Source: Dimorphilus gyrociliatus
Lineage: Eukaryota; Annelida; Polychaeta; Dinophilidae
Assembly: GCA_904063045.1 (NCBI GenBank)
Contig: CAJFCJ010000006.1
Coordinates: 5,038,408 to 5,102,407 of the forward strand
DNA length: 64,000 nt
Direction of reading: 5' to 3'
Below, piece by piece: positions 13,064 to 25,000 of the stretch (its first letter is position 1; each line of letters starts with the position of its first letter). Below the pieces are notes generated by a model. The model did no database searches, was not told the origin of the DNA, and was given only the letters and a program-made list of their open reading frames with translations. A program made the translations under genes and the position numbers.

Positions 13064-13721
13064 CCAATTATTTCCAAAAAATAAAGGAAAAGGTAAATTA
13101 AGTATCTTAAAAAAAGGTGGATTAAAGCAGTACATGCAATAGGATTAAACGGTTACTTAGGATTAATAATAATATTTCCTTTTTAAATTTAAACTAAATA
13201 AAGATAATGCTTAAGACGTAATATCTTTTAAAGAAGTTTCTATAAGCGTTTCTTGTTTTATCTTCTTATTTATATTCTTCTAAAATGAGAATGCAAAAAA
13301 AAAACAAAACAAACAAAAAGGCTAAAACGTAAAATAAAAGACTGAAATGTTTATCATTGTTAAATATTACCGAAAGTATTATAATTCTCTATATTAAACG
13401 ATGAATTGAATATAGATTATTAATAAATTTTCAACGTTTTTCATGCAAAATTCGTAATAATATTCTTTCGTATAATACAAATACTTATATTATATAATAT
13501 ATCGACATTTATACAATATTGTATATACAAAAATAAATGTATCATATTCTAATACATATTTGTATTAATAGTTTAGTGGAATATTCTATTCAGTTTGTTG
13601 TTTTGTATGGGTAAACTGGTAGTCTATGCCATGCAACATTAATTTTGAAAAATTCTATAGCAAAATGAAAGTAAAAATAGAATGCTAAGCGAAGAGATCA
13701 AAATGTATCAATTTTGAAATA
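13064..13721. other. Intergenic interval
   Basis: A+T-rich, without a recognisable gene beyond the possible alternative tail (to 13142) of the upstream protein. Holds poly-A tracts and scattered ATATT motifs. Confidence 0.5.
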
Positions 13722-15763
13722 ATGTATAAATTTATTAAGAGCAAGAGAAGAGAGGATTATTTCAAGTGTTTGATTGATATATTTACAGGAGCGCAGTTGC
13801 GTGTAATATATCTAACAGATTCTGATGGTGATGAAGAAGATAATTTTATTTATAATTTCAAAAATGGACTAAAATCGCTACTCAAAGATAATACTACCGT
13901 TTTCGACAAGCGATTAGATTTAACAAATTATGTCTTTAGAAAGGAAATTGATAAGCCAAATGTAAAAGCAATATTTGAAAATTTACTATTAAAATGTTTT
14001 GATGATAATTACACAAGGAATAAAGAGTTTAGAGAGATTTTAAATACAAGGGAGCTAAAAGACTCTTATATTATTTTAACTTTTCAACATTTAGAGGAAA
14101 TACTATCACCAAATTCAAATACTTTGGATTTATTTAAAAAGTATATAAATGAAATATTAAAGATGTTACCAAAATGTTATATTATCTGTACAAGTACTAT
14201 GAAATTGGAGTGTTCAGATAAGGTATAGGCTATTTTCTTTCTCTTTTACGTATTCAATTTAAAGATTTCTACGTAAAAATTCTAGAGATTGAATAGTGTT
14301 TGTCTTAAGAAATTTATACGAAAAGAAGAAGAACGACGCCTTGAAAAATTGAGCAAAGATATTCCCAAATTGAAGAAATATAGCGAAAGTCGTATTCTAT
14401 TATATAATTATTTACCAGTTTACTTCTCAATGGAGGGTAGAATTAATATATTAAACAAACAAGTATTATAACTAAATACTGTTTATAAATATCTAGGAAA
14501 TATTTGGCAATGTTTTAATAATGTAATTTATAAAAGTCTTCAACAATTTATTAAATATACACAAGACGCATCAATACTTAAAGTTCTATCAAACAAAGCT
14601 ATTCGGAATAATCATCAAACTTGTAAAGTTCATTTTGTTTTATATAAAACATAATAGATATATAACAACATTGAATTATCCAAAACAGTGAAGACAATTG
14701 AGAAAGCATTTGAAACTATTGATGAACATTTAATATCATATTCACTGATAATTTCATACATTCCTGGAAGTTTTTCGAATGAGTCTGTAAAAGAAATTCT
14801 AGGTTATTATATTAAAATATTGAATTATGTATTTCTTAACAAGGTTTTTCATTCATATTTTTTTCTCATTTTAGATAAAAGAATAAATGAAAAATATAAA
14901 GTAATGAATATTTTAACAAAGAATGAACAATGTCAAAGATACTATTTTCCAAGATCGAGAATAGATTTTATAAATAATTGCATAGTTTATAATTTTCCTT
15001 ACGAAAAGAGATTAAGTATATAAAAGAGAGAATATCTTTAAACGTATATTCTTCTATATCTACCTATTTATATTTAGTTATTCAACTTAAATATGTTAAA
15101 TTGTTTGGAAAAGTTCAAAATATTATGAATTCCAAAGAAAGAGATAAAATATGTTTACCATTTGGAATGGATTATGAAAAATTAAAGGTTTTCCTTACAT
15201 TTCTTAATCTTTAATTATACGTTACATAATTTTTTAATTTATTTCCATTTTCCTTTTAGATATATCTAATCAAAGCTGTTAACTGTAATAATGAATATCA
15301 ACCATATATCGACGCTTCTATTCGGACAAGCTGTATTATTTTACTATCTTTACAAAGTATTATATGTTCATTGAGCAATGAATATCTTAATAATGCATTT
15401 ATTTATATATGAAATCTAGAAGATTCGTTAGAATTGTACGAAAATATGCTAAAGGCCAGCAGACAGATGGGCACAATTAGAGAGCAAGCCAGTCTTTTAA
15501 ACGTGATTGCAACAATATATTCTACTTATTATGTAACTAGAATTTTCTATAAATAGAATTAAAGTATATAATACTAATTTATTAAATAGCTCGACTACGA
15601 TAAAAGCAGAGAATATGCGTCTGAAAGTTTAACTACGTTGGAAAAGTGTAATGAAGATACTAAACTTGAAAGGGCTACTACTCTAAATAATCTACACAGC
15701 ACTTATCTAACCATTGAAAAGAAACAATTGGAGTTATCAGAATACACGAAAATAGCGAGATAA
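13722..15763 (+). CDS. NB-ARC/winged-helix STAND-like protein without P-loop, truncated TPR part
   Basis: Paralogue of the gene at 16060–19085, with the same exon order plus one extra intron in the NB-ARC part. Exon 1 (13722–14222) aligns throughout, but where the paralogue has Walker A (GPMGIGKKT) this copy reads DSDGDEEDN, so nucleotide binding is probably lost. Conserved landmarks: LPKCYIICTSTMK, VCLKKFIRKEEERR, YLPVYFSMEG (the GLPLAL-like motif), IISYIPGSFSNESVKEILG (winged helix), EYQPYIDASIRTS and DSLELYENMLKAS (TPR-like). It stops at 15761–15763, where the paralogue continues for about 330 residues of TPR helices. Splice phases are intact throughout, so it looks like a maintained gene rather than a plain pseudogene. 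It could act as a decoy or regulator of its neighbour; that is inference. Confidence 0.75.
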
Positions 15764-16059
15764 TATATGTCAATAACATTGATGTTTTATGTCAACAATC
15801 AAAAATAAAAGTATACAGCTATTTTAAATAAATCCTTTGAAATTATTCTTTCATGTTTTTAATAGTAAAAGCAAATAGATAATATAGGAAACAACATTGT
15901 TACAGAAAAGTCCATAAAAACTGGTAGTTAAAAAACAAAATAGACAATAACGAAACTAGAAAATATCAACAATTTGTTGAATATAAAATTGACAAATTAT
16001 AATCTTGAGATATTGTATTTATTCCGACAAAAGGAAATTAGTACACGTAATAAAGAAAT

Positions 16060-19000
16060 ATGAATTTTATTGAAAGAAGAGAAGAGCCAACAAAAGCTCT
16101 TGCTAAGTTTCTTAAAGCGAAAGATATAAGATTGGTATATATAACCGGGCCAATGGGTATAGGTAAAAAGACGTATGGTACAAGACTAAGAGATCGGCTG
16201 AAAAAATTGATAAATCCTTGTTTAACGTCTGAAGGAGATTTCAGACATTATTGCTTCAAACAGCCATCAGAAGCGCCAGACTTAGAAGTCATATTTAAGA
16301 GCCTTTTGATTTCCTGTTGCAATACACATAATATGCAACACTTGAGTTTAGAAGAGATATTAAAAGATAACGATCTGAAGAATCAAAATATAGTCTTATC
16401 GATATATCATCTGGAAAAATTATTGGGAGAATCTTTAAAGTTTCTCGAATTAATAAAAACTGGTACAAACATGATTTTAGATGCTTTGCCTAAATGTTAC
16501 ATAATATTTACAAGTGACATACAATGCAACATCTTTGACGAGGTAAATAATATGATTTAGTATATAGTATACATATATATTATATTAATATATATTCTAT
16601 ATATATATTGATATATACAGAAACAAAAAAGCATCTGTTTAAAGAGATTCATGAAACATGAATCAGTAGAATTCCTGAAAAATTATGTTAAAAATCATGA
16701 AGAATTAGCACAATATGGAGACAGGATGGCAAAAATATGCGATTATCTACCAATTACACTTTCGTTGGCGGGAGCCGTTTGGTCAGCTATCGATAGTCAA
16801 TTCTACAAAGATGTTCAAGAGTTTATTAATTATTTAGAAGATCCTGAAATATATTTAAAGATATTATCAACAAAAGATTTCGTGCTGGACGATAGAATTC
16901 GTAAGATATTATTAATTGAAAATAACATACATTACTAAAAAAATAAGACTATATCATTGCAGAATTAAAGATTAAAAGGAGTTTAGAGAATTTAAATGAG
17001 GAGAGTCTTGCCGATTTAATAGCAATAACATACATTCCTGGAACTTTTAATGATGAAGCCATAAGCGCAATCTTAGGTGATTTATTTTTATTTATTTATT
17101 CAATATCTACTTTTCGTTCCAACGTTTTCTTCGTATAGGAAAAAGAGTGCAAGAAATAAAAATCCTTAAAGAAAAACATCTTGTAGTAACCGAAAGTAAT
17201 GAAAGATATGATGTCCTAAAATCAGTTCGAGATTATATAAACACTGTTATAGGCAACGATTATCCAAGCGAAAATAAATTAGGTTATTATTAGTTAATTC
17301 TAAAGTATTTGTTTAATAATATTATTAATTTTTAATAGTTTTGCATTTCCGTTATGTAAGATTCTTTGGTGATATTTTGGAACAATTTCAAAGTAAAGCG
17401 GACTCAAAAGACTGTGGTAAAGCGTTATTACCAATAGATCAGGAATATACAAATTTGCAGGTATAGTTTTAATATATTCATAAAAAAAACTGTTGACAAG
17501 GAAACTAAATGAAATTTCATAGAAATTCTTACAAGAAGCTATTCACGCCAACAATTCTTATCAACCATATATAAACGCTGCCATAAATGCTGAAAGTCTA
17601 ATTGTCAGTTTCTTGCAAAGTAAATAAATTTGAATTATTAATTGAATATTATATTAAAATAGGTCATTATTCAATTTATATAAAAATAGAGGACTCGTTA
17701 GAATTTTATGAGAATCTATTAAAAGCTAGCGAACAACTTGGAAGTCTTAAGGAACAGGGACAGATATTTAGCGCTTTGTCGAACATATACTCATCATCTT
17801 TTGTAAGCTAATTAATTGATTTATTTGTTAATTTATTGATTATTAATAAACTCTTCATAATTCCTGTTTTTTTTCGTTTAGTACGATTATAAGAGAGGTA
17901 AACAATACGCCATAATTGGTTTAGAAAGACTTGAAAAATCCGCTGAATCAACTCAACTGGAATTGGGAATGATAAAGAATCGGTTAGGCTTTGCAAAATT
18001 TAAGCAGGGAGAAGTTAAAGACGGTATAAAATATTTAGAGATGGCTGATAAAATCTTTGATTCGGAAGGAAGAAAACAATTTCATAGTTTTAAAATAATG
18101 ATGAAACACTCCAGCGTTCTTGCTAATCGAGGAATCACAGCCATTCTTGCTGGTAAGTCTCAGACTATCTATTTTATCATAAATTATAACTTGAAAATCA
18201 AAAGGGGATTACGAAAAAGCTTACGAATTGCACCGAAGAGTTCTACATATGAGAAAGCCAATTCTGGGTAAAAATCATGGAGATGTTGCTCTCCAATACA
18301 ATAGTTTTGGTTTAATTGCAAGAGAGAGGAATAAATATCAGGAAGCTTTGCGTAATTTTTCAATAAGTTTGAGAATAAAAAGAAAATTATATCCAAAGGG
18401 AAATACTGCTGTTTTAATTGGATATTATAATATTATAGACATTTTTGTCAAATTGGATAAGTTTGACGAAGTTGAAAAATTATTTAAACAGGCGGTAGAA
18501 TGTTTTAAAATGCTTGGAGAGGGTGGCAACAAAACGTTGATTGGTGCAATCTATACAGCTTATGCTTCGTCTTTTGTTAAAAGGCAACAATATTCAAAAG
18601 CTTGCGAAATGTTTCAAATATCATATGAAATAAGAGAGAAATACTCCAAGAGTCCAGCTTTCCAATTTCACACTCTTGTTGGTTACGTTAATGCGTTACG
18701 ACTTTCGAGAAATTACGAATTAGCCATGGAAATTGGTAGAAAAGGTAAGAGCGCTATCAATGAGTTGATGAAACAAAGGCCAGAGCATACCCTAATACCA
18801 ACCTTGTATAAGGAAATATTTCTTGTCTATAAAGGCGTGGAAAATATTAAAAAATGTAAAAAGTATCTCAGAATCTATGTAAAACACGTCGATGGATTAA
18901 TGCACACAGATATCAGACATAAAGAACAGGCAAGTAAACACTCTTCTCTGATTGAGTTGATTGATTGTTTAAAGGATCTGGACGACGATTTAAAATCATT

Positions 19001-19085
19001 ATTTTACGAAATGAACGATATTATTGATTGCTCGATATGTAGCTTTAATTTGAAAGAGCACATTCGTTCCCTAAATATTCTGTGA
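16060..19085 (+). CDS. NB-ARC–winged helix–TPR STAND NTPase
   Basis: Signal-transduction ATPase of the NB-ARC class with a C-terminal tetratricopeptide array, an architecture expanded in many invertebrates and linked to apoptosis or innate sensing. Exon 1 (16060–16542) has Walker A GPMGIGKKT and a sensor-like LPKCYIIFTSD. Walker B is weak (NIVLSIYHLEKLL, lacking the Asp pair). Exon 2 (from 16621) has YLPITLSLAG, the GLPLAL-like motif. IAITYIPGTFNDEAISAILG is the typical winged-helix start. Later exons (17341–19085) are TPR helices such as DSLEFYENLLKASEQLGSL, YQEALRNFSISLRIKRKLYP and YSKACEMFQISYEIREKYS. There is no N-terminal CARD or Death domain: NB-ARC starts almost at the first Met. No membrane segment is seen, so it is probably cytosolic. 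About 850 residues. Confidence 0.83.
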
Positions 19086-19737
19086 TGCTACTTTTCTAAT
19101 CTTATTAATCAATGTTTCTTTTTTCCAGTTTTTCTTCACTACTAACTTTCTTTTCACAATATGTGACACACTTTCCTTGATGAAAAGGTAGCTCAATTAA
19201 TCAATATTTCTTTCATGTTGTTTTGTAACTTGTTCAAACAAAGACATAAGAAATTTTGAACGAATGAAGGCAGAGAGGTGCAGTATCGAATGTATATCGA
19301 TAAACAGAATATATATGTAGAATCTTAAACAAATATACACTAATGGAAGGAAAAAATGCTCCTTTTCTAAGATATTAATGTAGATTATAAAATGATACGA
19401 ATGATAAAAAATATCTGTTCTCGTTACCAATAGAATACTATAAAGTGTAAAGTATTTTTGGACCAAATGAACAAATTACTAAGTAGTTAACATTGATTAT
19501 TCATAATGTACATTTCGATTTGACTGTTGTTTTCATCCTGTTACGTATATCATTTCTTGAATAATTTATCAAGATTTCCAATTTACGTAGAGAAAGTAAA
19601 CAACCGTATTGATCATGCTGGAAATTTTCTTTCACTACCTTAAATAACATTCGTATGTCAGAGCAATATCATCTTCAATTCTCCGATTGCTTGAAGAACT
19701 TTCAACAAGATTGCTTCAAATTGAAGATAATAATATC
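19086..19737. other. Intergenic interval
   Basis: About 650 bp between the NB-ARC gene and the first CUB-like gene; nothing recognisable. A minus-strand frame at 19197–19466 is hydrophobic chance sequence. Probably holds the promoter of the next gene. Confidence 0.5.
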
Positions 19738-20391
19738 ATGCAACTTGTCATATTGTTAATTGCGTATGTAGCGTACGTTGACTCAAAAGGTATTAAACTA
19801 CCCTGGCACGATGGAGGAAAAGCTTGTACCTCTTTAATAGCTTTGTCAACGGAACAGTCATTTACCAATACTTTAATCTATCCTGAAGGAAGAGATGAGT
19901 GTTGGAGAATTAGGCCAAAGGAACCGTCGGCGAAGCTTTTTATAGAAGTTGTCGAAAGTCGTTTAATGCCTTACGACGTATTCTCGCATTGTAGCGAAAA
20001 AGCCGCTATTTACGGAAGTGATAAAGTAGTTGGTGACACGCTGCTAAAAAAATGGTGTGGATTTGGCAAACAATATAACCTAAGTACATTCAACGAAGCT
20101 TATGTCCTTTTATACGGAGGATACGGAACTCAATTTAAGAGAAAATTAAAGGTAAATTATTATCAGGATGATCGTTATGATGTAAAAGAGTCGAAGAAGA
20201 ATTCAACTGAAGATAGTACCTTTTCGGATGTGAAAGAAATAGCTATTGTTGGTGGGGCATCTGTTGGAGGTGCATTATTTATATTCACTATACTCGTTGT
20301 CTATTATTCAATGAAGAAAGGTCTCTGCATTTGCTACCAAAAACCAGATAATCCGAAGAAGGCAAAGAAATATTTATCATTTGATAAATGA
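19738..20391 (+). CDS. Single-pass membrane protein with CUB-like ectodomain, copy 1
   Basis: The first ATG (19738) gives MQLVILLIAYVAYVDSKG, a clear signal peptide; an upstream TTG-initiated extension is ignored. About 125 ectodomain residues follow with the pattern ECWRIRPKEPSAKLFIEVVE, HCSEKAAIYGSD, GDTLLKKWCGFGK and VLLYGGYGTQFKRKLKVNYY. Cys spacing and beta-rich segments ending in a hydrophobic, Tyr-rich strand recall a CUB domain. A low-complexity stalk (KESKKNSTEDSTFSD) leads to one membrane segment (VGGASVGGALFIFTILVVYY) and a short basic tail. It is paralogous to the next gene. The ligand is unknown. The CUB assignment is by pattern only; a diverged lectin-like fold is also possible. 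Confidence 0.72.
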   Translation: MQLVILLIAYVAYVDSKGIKLPWHDGGKACTSLIALSTEQSFTNTLIYPEGRDECWRIRPKEPSAKLFIEVVESRLMPYDVFSHCSEKAAIYGSDKVVGDTLLKKWCGFGKQYNLSTFNEAYVLLYGGYGTQFKRKLKVNYYQDDRYDVKESKKNSTEDSTFSDVKEIAIVGGASVGGALFIFTILVVYYSMKKGLCICYQKPDNPKKAKKYLSFDK

Positions 20392-21054
20392 TAATTGCGC
20401 ATCAAATATTTTAATATGAACCATCAAAATAAATAGAAACCAATTAACGGTCATTAACTCTTGCTATATATCTATTCTGTGATGTAATAATAATAATCAA
20501 TCTGCAGGATAAATGAAATGTTAACATGAATTTGAATAATTAATGAATATTAAACTTACTAATTTGTGATTTAATAAATCAATTTTTTCAATTATTATTA
20601 AAAATTATCACAAATATACTTAAGATAAAATCCGTACTCGATACTGTTATTGTTGTCCATGATAGATCTTCCCTCTTCTTCTGTCTATTTCCTGGTCAAG
20701 AATCAATGAGAAGGATAACCTTTTTTTTCCATTTTTTGATGTATAGTATATATACTGTATATATATTAGTATATATATATATATATACTTATCCTCTCTT
20801 TAAAAGGTTAGAGTTATTATGAACAATTGACCAATCGGGAAGCCCTTATGATCCTCTTTATATTTTGTATGTTAAGACGGTTAATTGATAAAAACTTAAT
20901 GCCAATATTTATATCTATGAAACCGAATATGCGCATGTCTCTTCAAAGAATAGGATTTAAAGAGATAAAAACTGAGAAGAGAGAGACACGCACGCACAAA
21001 CACACACAGAGAGGAATAAAGCGATTGGGTGAGTGTGTTCAAGTTTCTTATATA

Positions 21055-21090
<36 letters not shown>

Positions 21091-21257
21091 TATATATAAA
21101 TATACACACTATATTATATATACAATATATGCAGTATATATATATATATGTTAAGAGGGAATTAAAGTGAATATGCTAATTTGAATATTATTGATCATTT
21201 ATCAACAGAAAATGAATTTTTGCATAGTTCAACTCATAGAGCCATTGAGATAATACA
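20392..21257. other. Intergenic interval with TA-rich microsatellites
   Basis: Holds (TA)n tracts around 20741–20788 and 21056–21150, an imperfect (CA)n stretch near 20990–21010 and TATACTGTATA at 20751–20761. The 90-residue frame at 20827–21099 ends in translated microsatellite and is not credible. Confidence 0.6.
21056..21150. repeat. (TA)n microsatellite
   Basis: Interrupted TA dinucleotide tract of roughly 90 bp, broken by single C and G substitutions, just upstream of the second CUB-like gene. Confidence 0.9.
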
Positions 21258-21926
21258 ATGGAGGTTTTGAGAAGTCTTCTCCAAATTTTGAGTATGTACA
21301 TCAAATATTTAATAAAACACTGTTACTATATTTAAAATTCAGGTTTTCTCATTATATGTAATTCAACAAAAATTACTTGGAGAAGAGGAACAGAAGAATG
21401 TATAAACCTATTGTCAGATAACGAAAAAGGAATTATCAAATTGAAAATTGCTGATCCAGATGCTATAAACATTTGTTGGAGGATTGTGCCAAAAGTTCTA
21501 TCGTCCAAAATATTTATCTCATTAACTGGAGGACACATTCAAAGAATTTTGCCTTATACCACTTGCTTTGAGACATTATCCATATATGGAAGTAAGAAGA
21601 GAGCCGGAGATACTTTATTAAAAACTTGGTGTGGTTATGAGAAAAATTTTACTTTAGAATCTATCAATGAAATCTATATTTATTTTTACGGAGGTTTCCA
21701 GTTCGATAAAAATAGACTCTTATATATTACATATTATTCAACTACTGAACAGGTGGAAGATAAATCAAAAGAGCAATCGAAACAAACCGTAAAAGTAGAT
21801 GGTAATTCAATTTTTGTTGTATTTCTTTCAATTATTGGCTTTGGTATATTTCTTTTCTTATTTTTTCTGGCAATTGTCTATTTTAAAAGTAATAAGGAAG
21901 AAAAATATAAAATATATAAGAAATAG
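21258..21926 (+). CDS. Single-pass membrane protein with CUB-like ectodomain, copy 2
   Basis: Exon 1 (21258–21291) encodes MEVLRSLLQIL and is spliced in phase 1 to exon 2 at 21343, giving a signal peptide that continues SFLIICNS. The ectodomain repeats the copy-1 landmarks: NICWRIVPKVLSSKIFISL, CFETLSIYGSKKRAGDTLLK, TWCGYEKNFTLESINEIYIY and FYGGFQFDKNRLLYITYY. A polar stalk (VEDKSKEQSKQTVKVDG) precedes one membrane segment (VVFLSIIGFGIFLFLFFLAI) and a short Lys-rich cytoplasmic tail with Tyr residues. It lies about 870 bp downstream of copy 1 in the same orientation, so the two are a tandem duplication with strong divergence. The intron in the signal peptide is absent from copy 1. Confidence 0.72.
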
Positions 21927-22056
21927 ACCTAATTATTTAAAAATATCTGACTTTGTATTTTTTTCAAATAAAGATATAAGTGTAATTGTAAATTATCACA
22001 TTTCTGTTTCTGTTTGCGTGAAACATGTAAAAGATAAAAGAAGACAAAAAGAACAT

Positions 22057-25000
22057 ATGAGAAAGTTAATGTTTGTAAACTATTATAACTATCTTGTACT
22101 AATCTCTTCTTTATATTATAAACTTTTGTCTACGACAAGTGTTGATAATGAATTATCAATGTTACGTATTTACTCTTCAAATGGTACGAAAATACAAACT
22201 AAATTGAAAAATATTGATGGTGAATTATCTTATCTAACTGATAATAATTTAAATACTTGCTTAACGGCAACTGATTTAAATAATGCTTGGTTTAGTATAT
22301 TACTAAGCAAACTTTCACTAGTTAAATTAATTCGTATTGGTTTTCAAAGTTTAGGTAATAAAAAATTAGAGATTTAGTCTCCTTTCTATTTCTATTTGTT
22401 AATAATTTAATTAAAAGAATATTCATTAAGGTCATTATTTAAAAAGACATACTCTAAGAGTTGGTATTAGTAATAGTTTACCAAATTCGTATAAAGGAAT
22501 AATTGATGGTTTTCACGAATGCTTTCGTACGAAATATTTCACTCTAAATACAATTGATAAAGAAATAGAAAATCACTGTAAAACAAACTGGACAATTGGT
22601 CATCAAGTTGTTATTATATCATCTGACAAATTATTCAGATTATGCGAAATTTCAATTATAGGAAATGTATTAAATGAACAAGTAAAAATTCATAATCATT
22701 CTTCACTGTTTGCTAAAAGTATTCTATTTATAATATAGTTTTTTTTTTTAAAAAAATAATATTTCTATTTTTTTCTTTCTCCTCATAAGATTTTAATGGA
22801 AGCTATTCAATTTCTTTTATAAATATTCGTAATTCGACTACAAAATATAGAAGGCAACAAGATAATTTAACAACAAATAAATCGACCAATTATTATAAAG
22901 AATATAAGCCGGCAGCAAATGAAAATAATCTGTATAAAGATAAGTCAAAATCTATGAAAAAACATAGATCTGAACAGAGAGAAAAATATCTTAAAAAACA
23001 ATTTAAAGAAGATTTCATTCAATTTCCAACAGCAAAAATATTTAAGACAAAGAAAAAGTATATTATGAAAAATAAACTTCAAGATATATTTGCTTTTAAC
23101 AATCAATCTAACATCTCTATGACAACGATAATGTATATTAAACCCACAACAATTGTTAAAACGACAAATACAACTGCTACTTTGACTATAAATGACACTA
23201 CAACGATTAAACCATTATCCTATGTATTGGAAAATGTTGTAAATAGGTATAATTGGTCCTTACTTTCCAATTTTTATAGAATAAACTTACAAGAGTATAA
23301 TAAATTTAAAAAGAAAAAAAGAACGCCAAAGAGACATAGAATGAATTTAGCTTTACATAAAAGAGGCAGTCAAATAAATACCATAAAAGATTATAGACTT
23401 AGCGTTGACGGATTCAAGAATACCTGTTCACTTATACAAACTATAGTACCCTATATCGAACCCTGGTGGTCAATAGATTTACTAATAGATTATAATATTG
23501 ATAGAGTATCTGTTATCTTCAATAAAGAGTACATGGGTGAAAAATCAGCTTATAATATTAAAATAGGATCATTAAATATTCTGCCAAGATCCCTAAACAA
23601 ACTAAAATTTCTAACAGTTTGCCTTGAAAATAAGTTTCGTCTAATAGAGTCAAATGTTATTTTTATATGTAGAAGAAACTTTAATGCAAGATTCTTAGGA
23701 TTAACAATAAATTCGTTAATTTTAAGTATTTGCGAAGTGGAAATTTATAAAACAATAAGAAATAATAATAATAATAATCTGGAAACAATTCAGAGAAATA
23801 ATGAAAGTATGTTAGAGTATATTAATACATTATACGAACGATCTAGAAAATATATGCAACTTTTTCAATTTTCAAACAATACTATAGCAAACTATGTTCA
23901 TCAATCTTTTATTGAACCAAACAGGATTAGACAAAATAAGGAATTAAATGAAAAAGGTATTGAATAAATTGATATTTCAAAACATTTATAATCCGTCATT
24001 TATAGATGCTGATAAACTAAGTAATACTATAACTAATAATTCTATTGAATTTGGGAAAAGTACTCCTAAGACTAATCGAAAAACTTTAATTGTTTTAAAT
24101 GCTACAACTCCATTTCCGAAATTATCCTCTCCTTCCAATTTAAATATTCAAAGGTTATTACTAAACGACGATGGTAATGATGTATTTACTCTTGAATTAA
24201 AGAAAAATAGAAATAAAAGATATATAAACAATAACTATCGTAAACAAATTGTCTATGATAAGACATTTGAAAGAAACTCGAAATCGTTCATAGTAGATGT
24301 ATTCGATAATGTTCAAAGTGCTTATTCAATTAATAGAGATAATGACGATATGGGTAAGTTTTATAATGATTTACTTTAGTCTAGTAGTGTTAATAGTCTG
24401 ATTCTACTCTATTTAGGACCAGAAAAGGCTCTAGATGGAAATTTGATGACTTGTTTGAAAACAAAAACTGTTAATGATCCAAAACAATTAAGTGTTTATT
24501 ATCCTTGGTGGTCAGTGGATACGGAGAATATTGATACAGCTCTTTCTTGGGCGAGAATTATGTCAGATTCCTTTGATTATGAGCATCTCGTAATTGGAAT
24601 GTCTAAGAGGTTACCGGGAAATGATTGGCCTAACACTGGTAGTTTAGATTTCAAGTAAGAGAGGGGAGAGATGTTTATCTTCCCTGTAGGAGAGCTATTC
24701 TCGACCTATTTCATGATTGTTAAAAAATGTTTTATAACAGACCGTGCTATGACTATGTCAGTCGAAATAAGACAAAACAAGTTGATCTTACTTGCGAACA
24801 GGTGTCAAAAGGACAATATTTACTTCTTTACGCTCCATATAGGCCTTTCTTAAAAATTTGTGAAATTTTAGCCTACACAAACTCAGCATCTCTGCAAGGT
24901 AACAAAACATAATTCTGTCTACATAAAACAGTAAAAAAGAACCGCTGTAAATTAAAGATATAGCTAAAAGGGAGTCTAAACAGCCTAGAAAAAGTTTACA

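Noticed and set aside
13722-15763. Calling the first NB-ARC copy a pseudogene
   Set aside because: All exons join in frame with good splice sites and conserved residues outside the P-loop; loss of Walker A alone does not show decay.
20827-21099. 90-residue frame ending in Ile-Tyr repeats
   Set aside because: The C-terminus is translated (TA)n microsatellite; no conserved feature.
21799-22377. A single long frame linking the second CUB-like gene to the lectin-like gene
   Set aside because: The first half is a shifted reading of the CUB-like membrane segment; the real lectin-like start with a signal peptide is at 22057.
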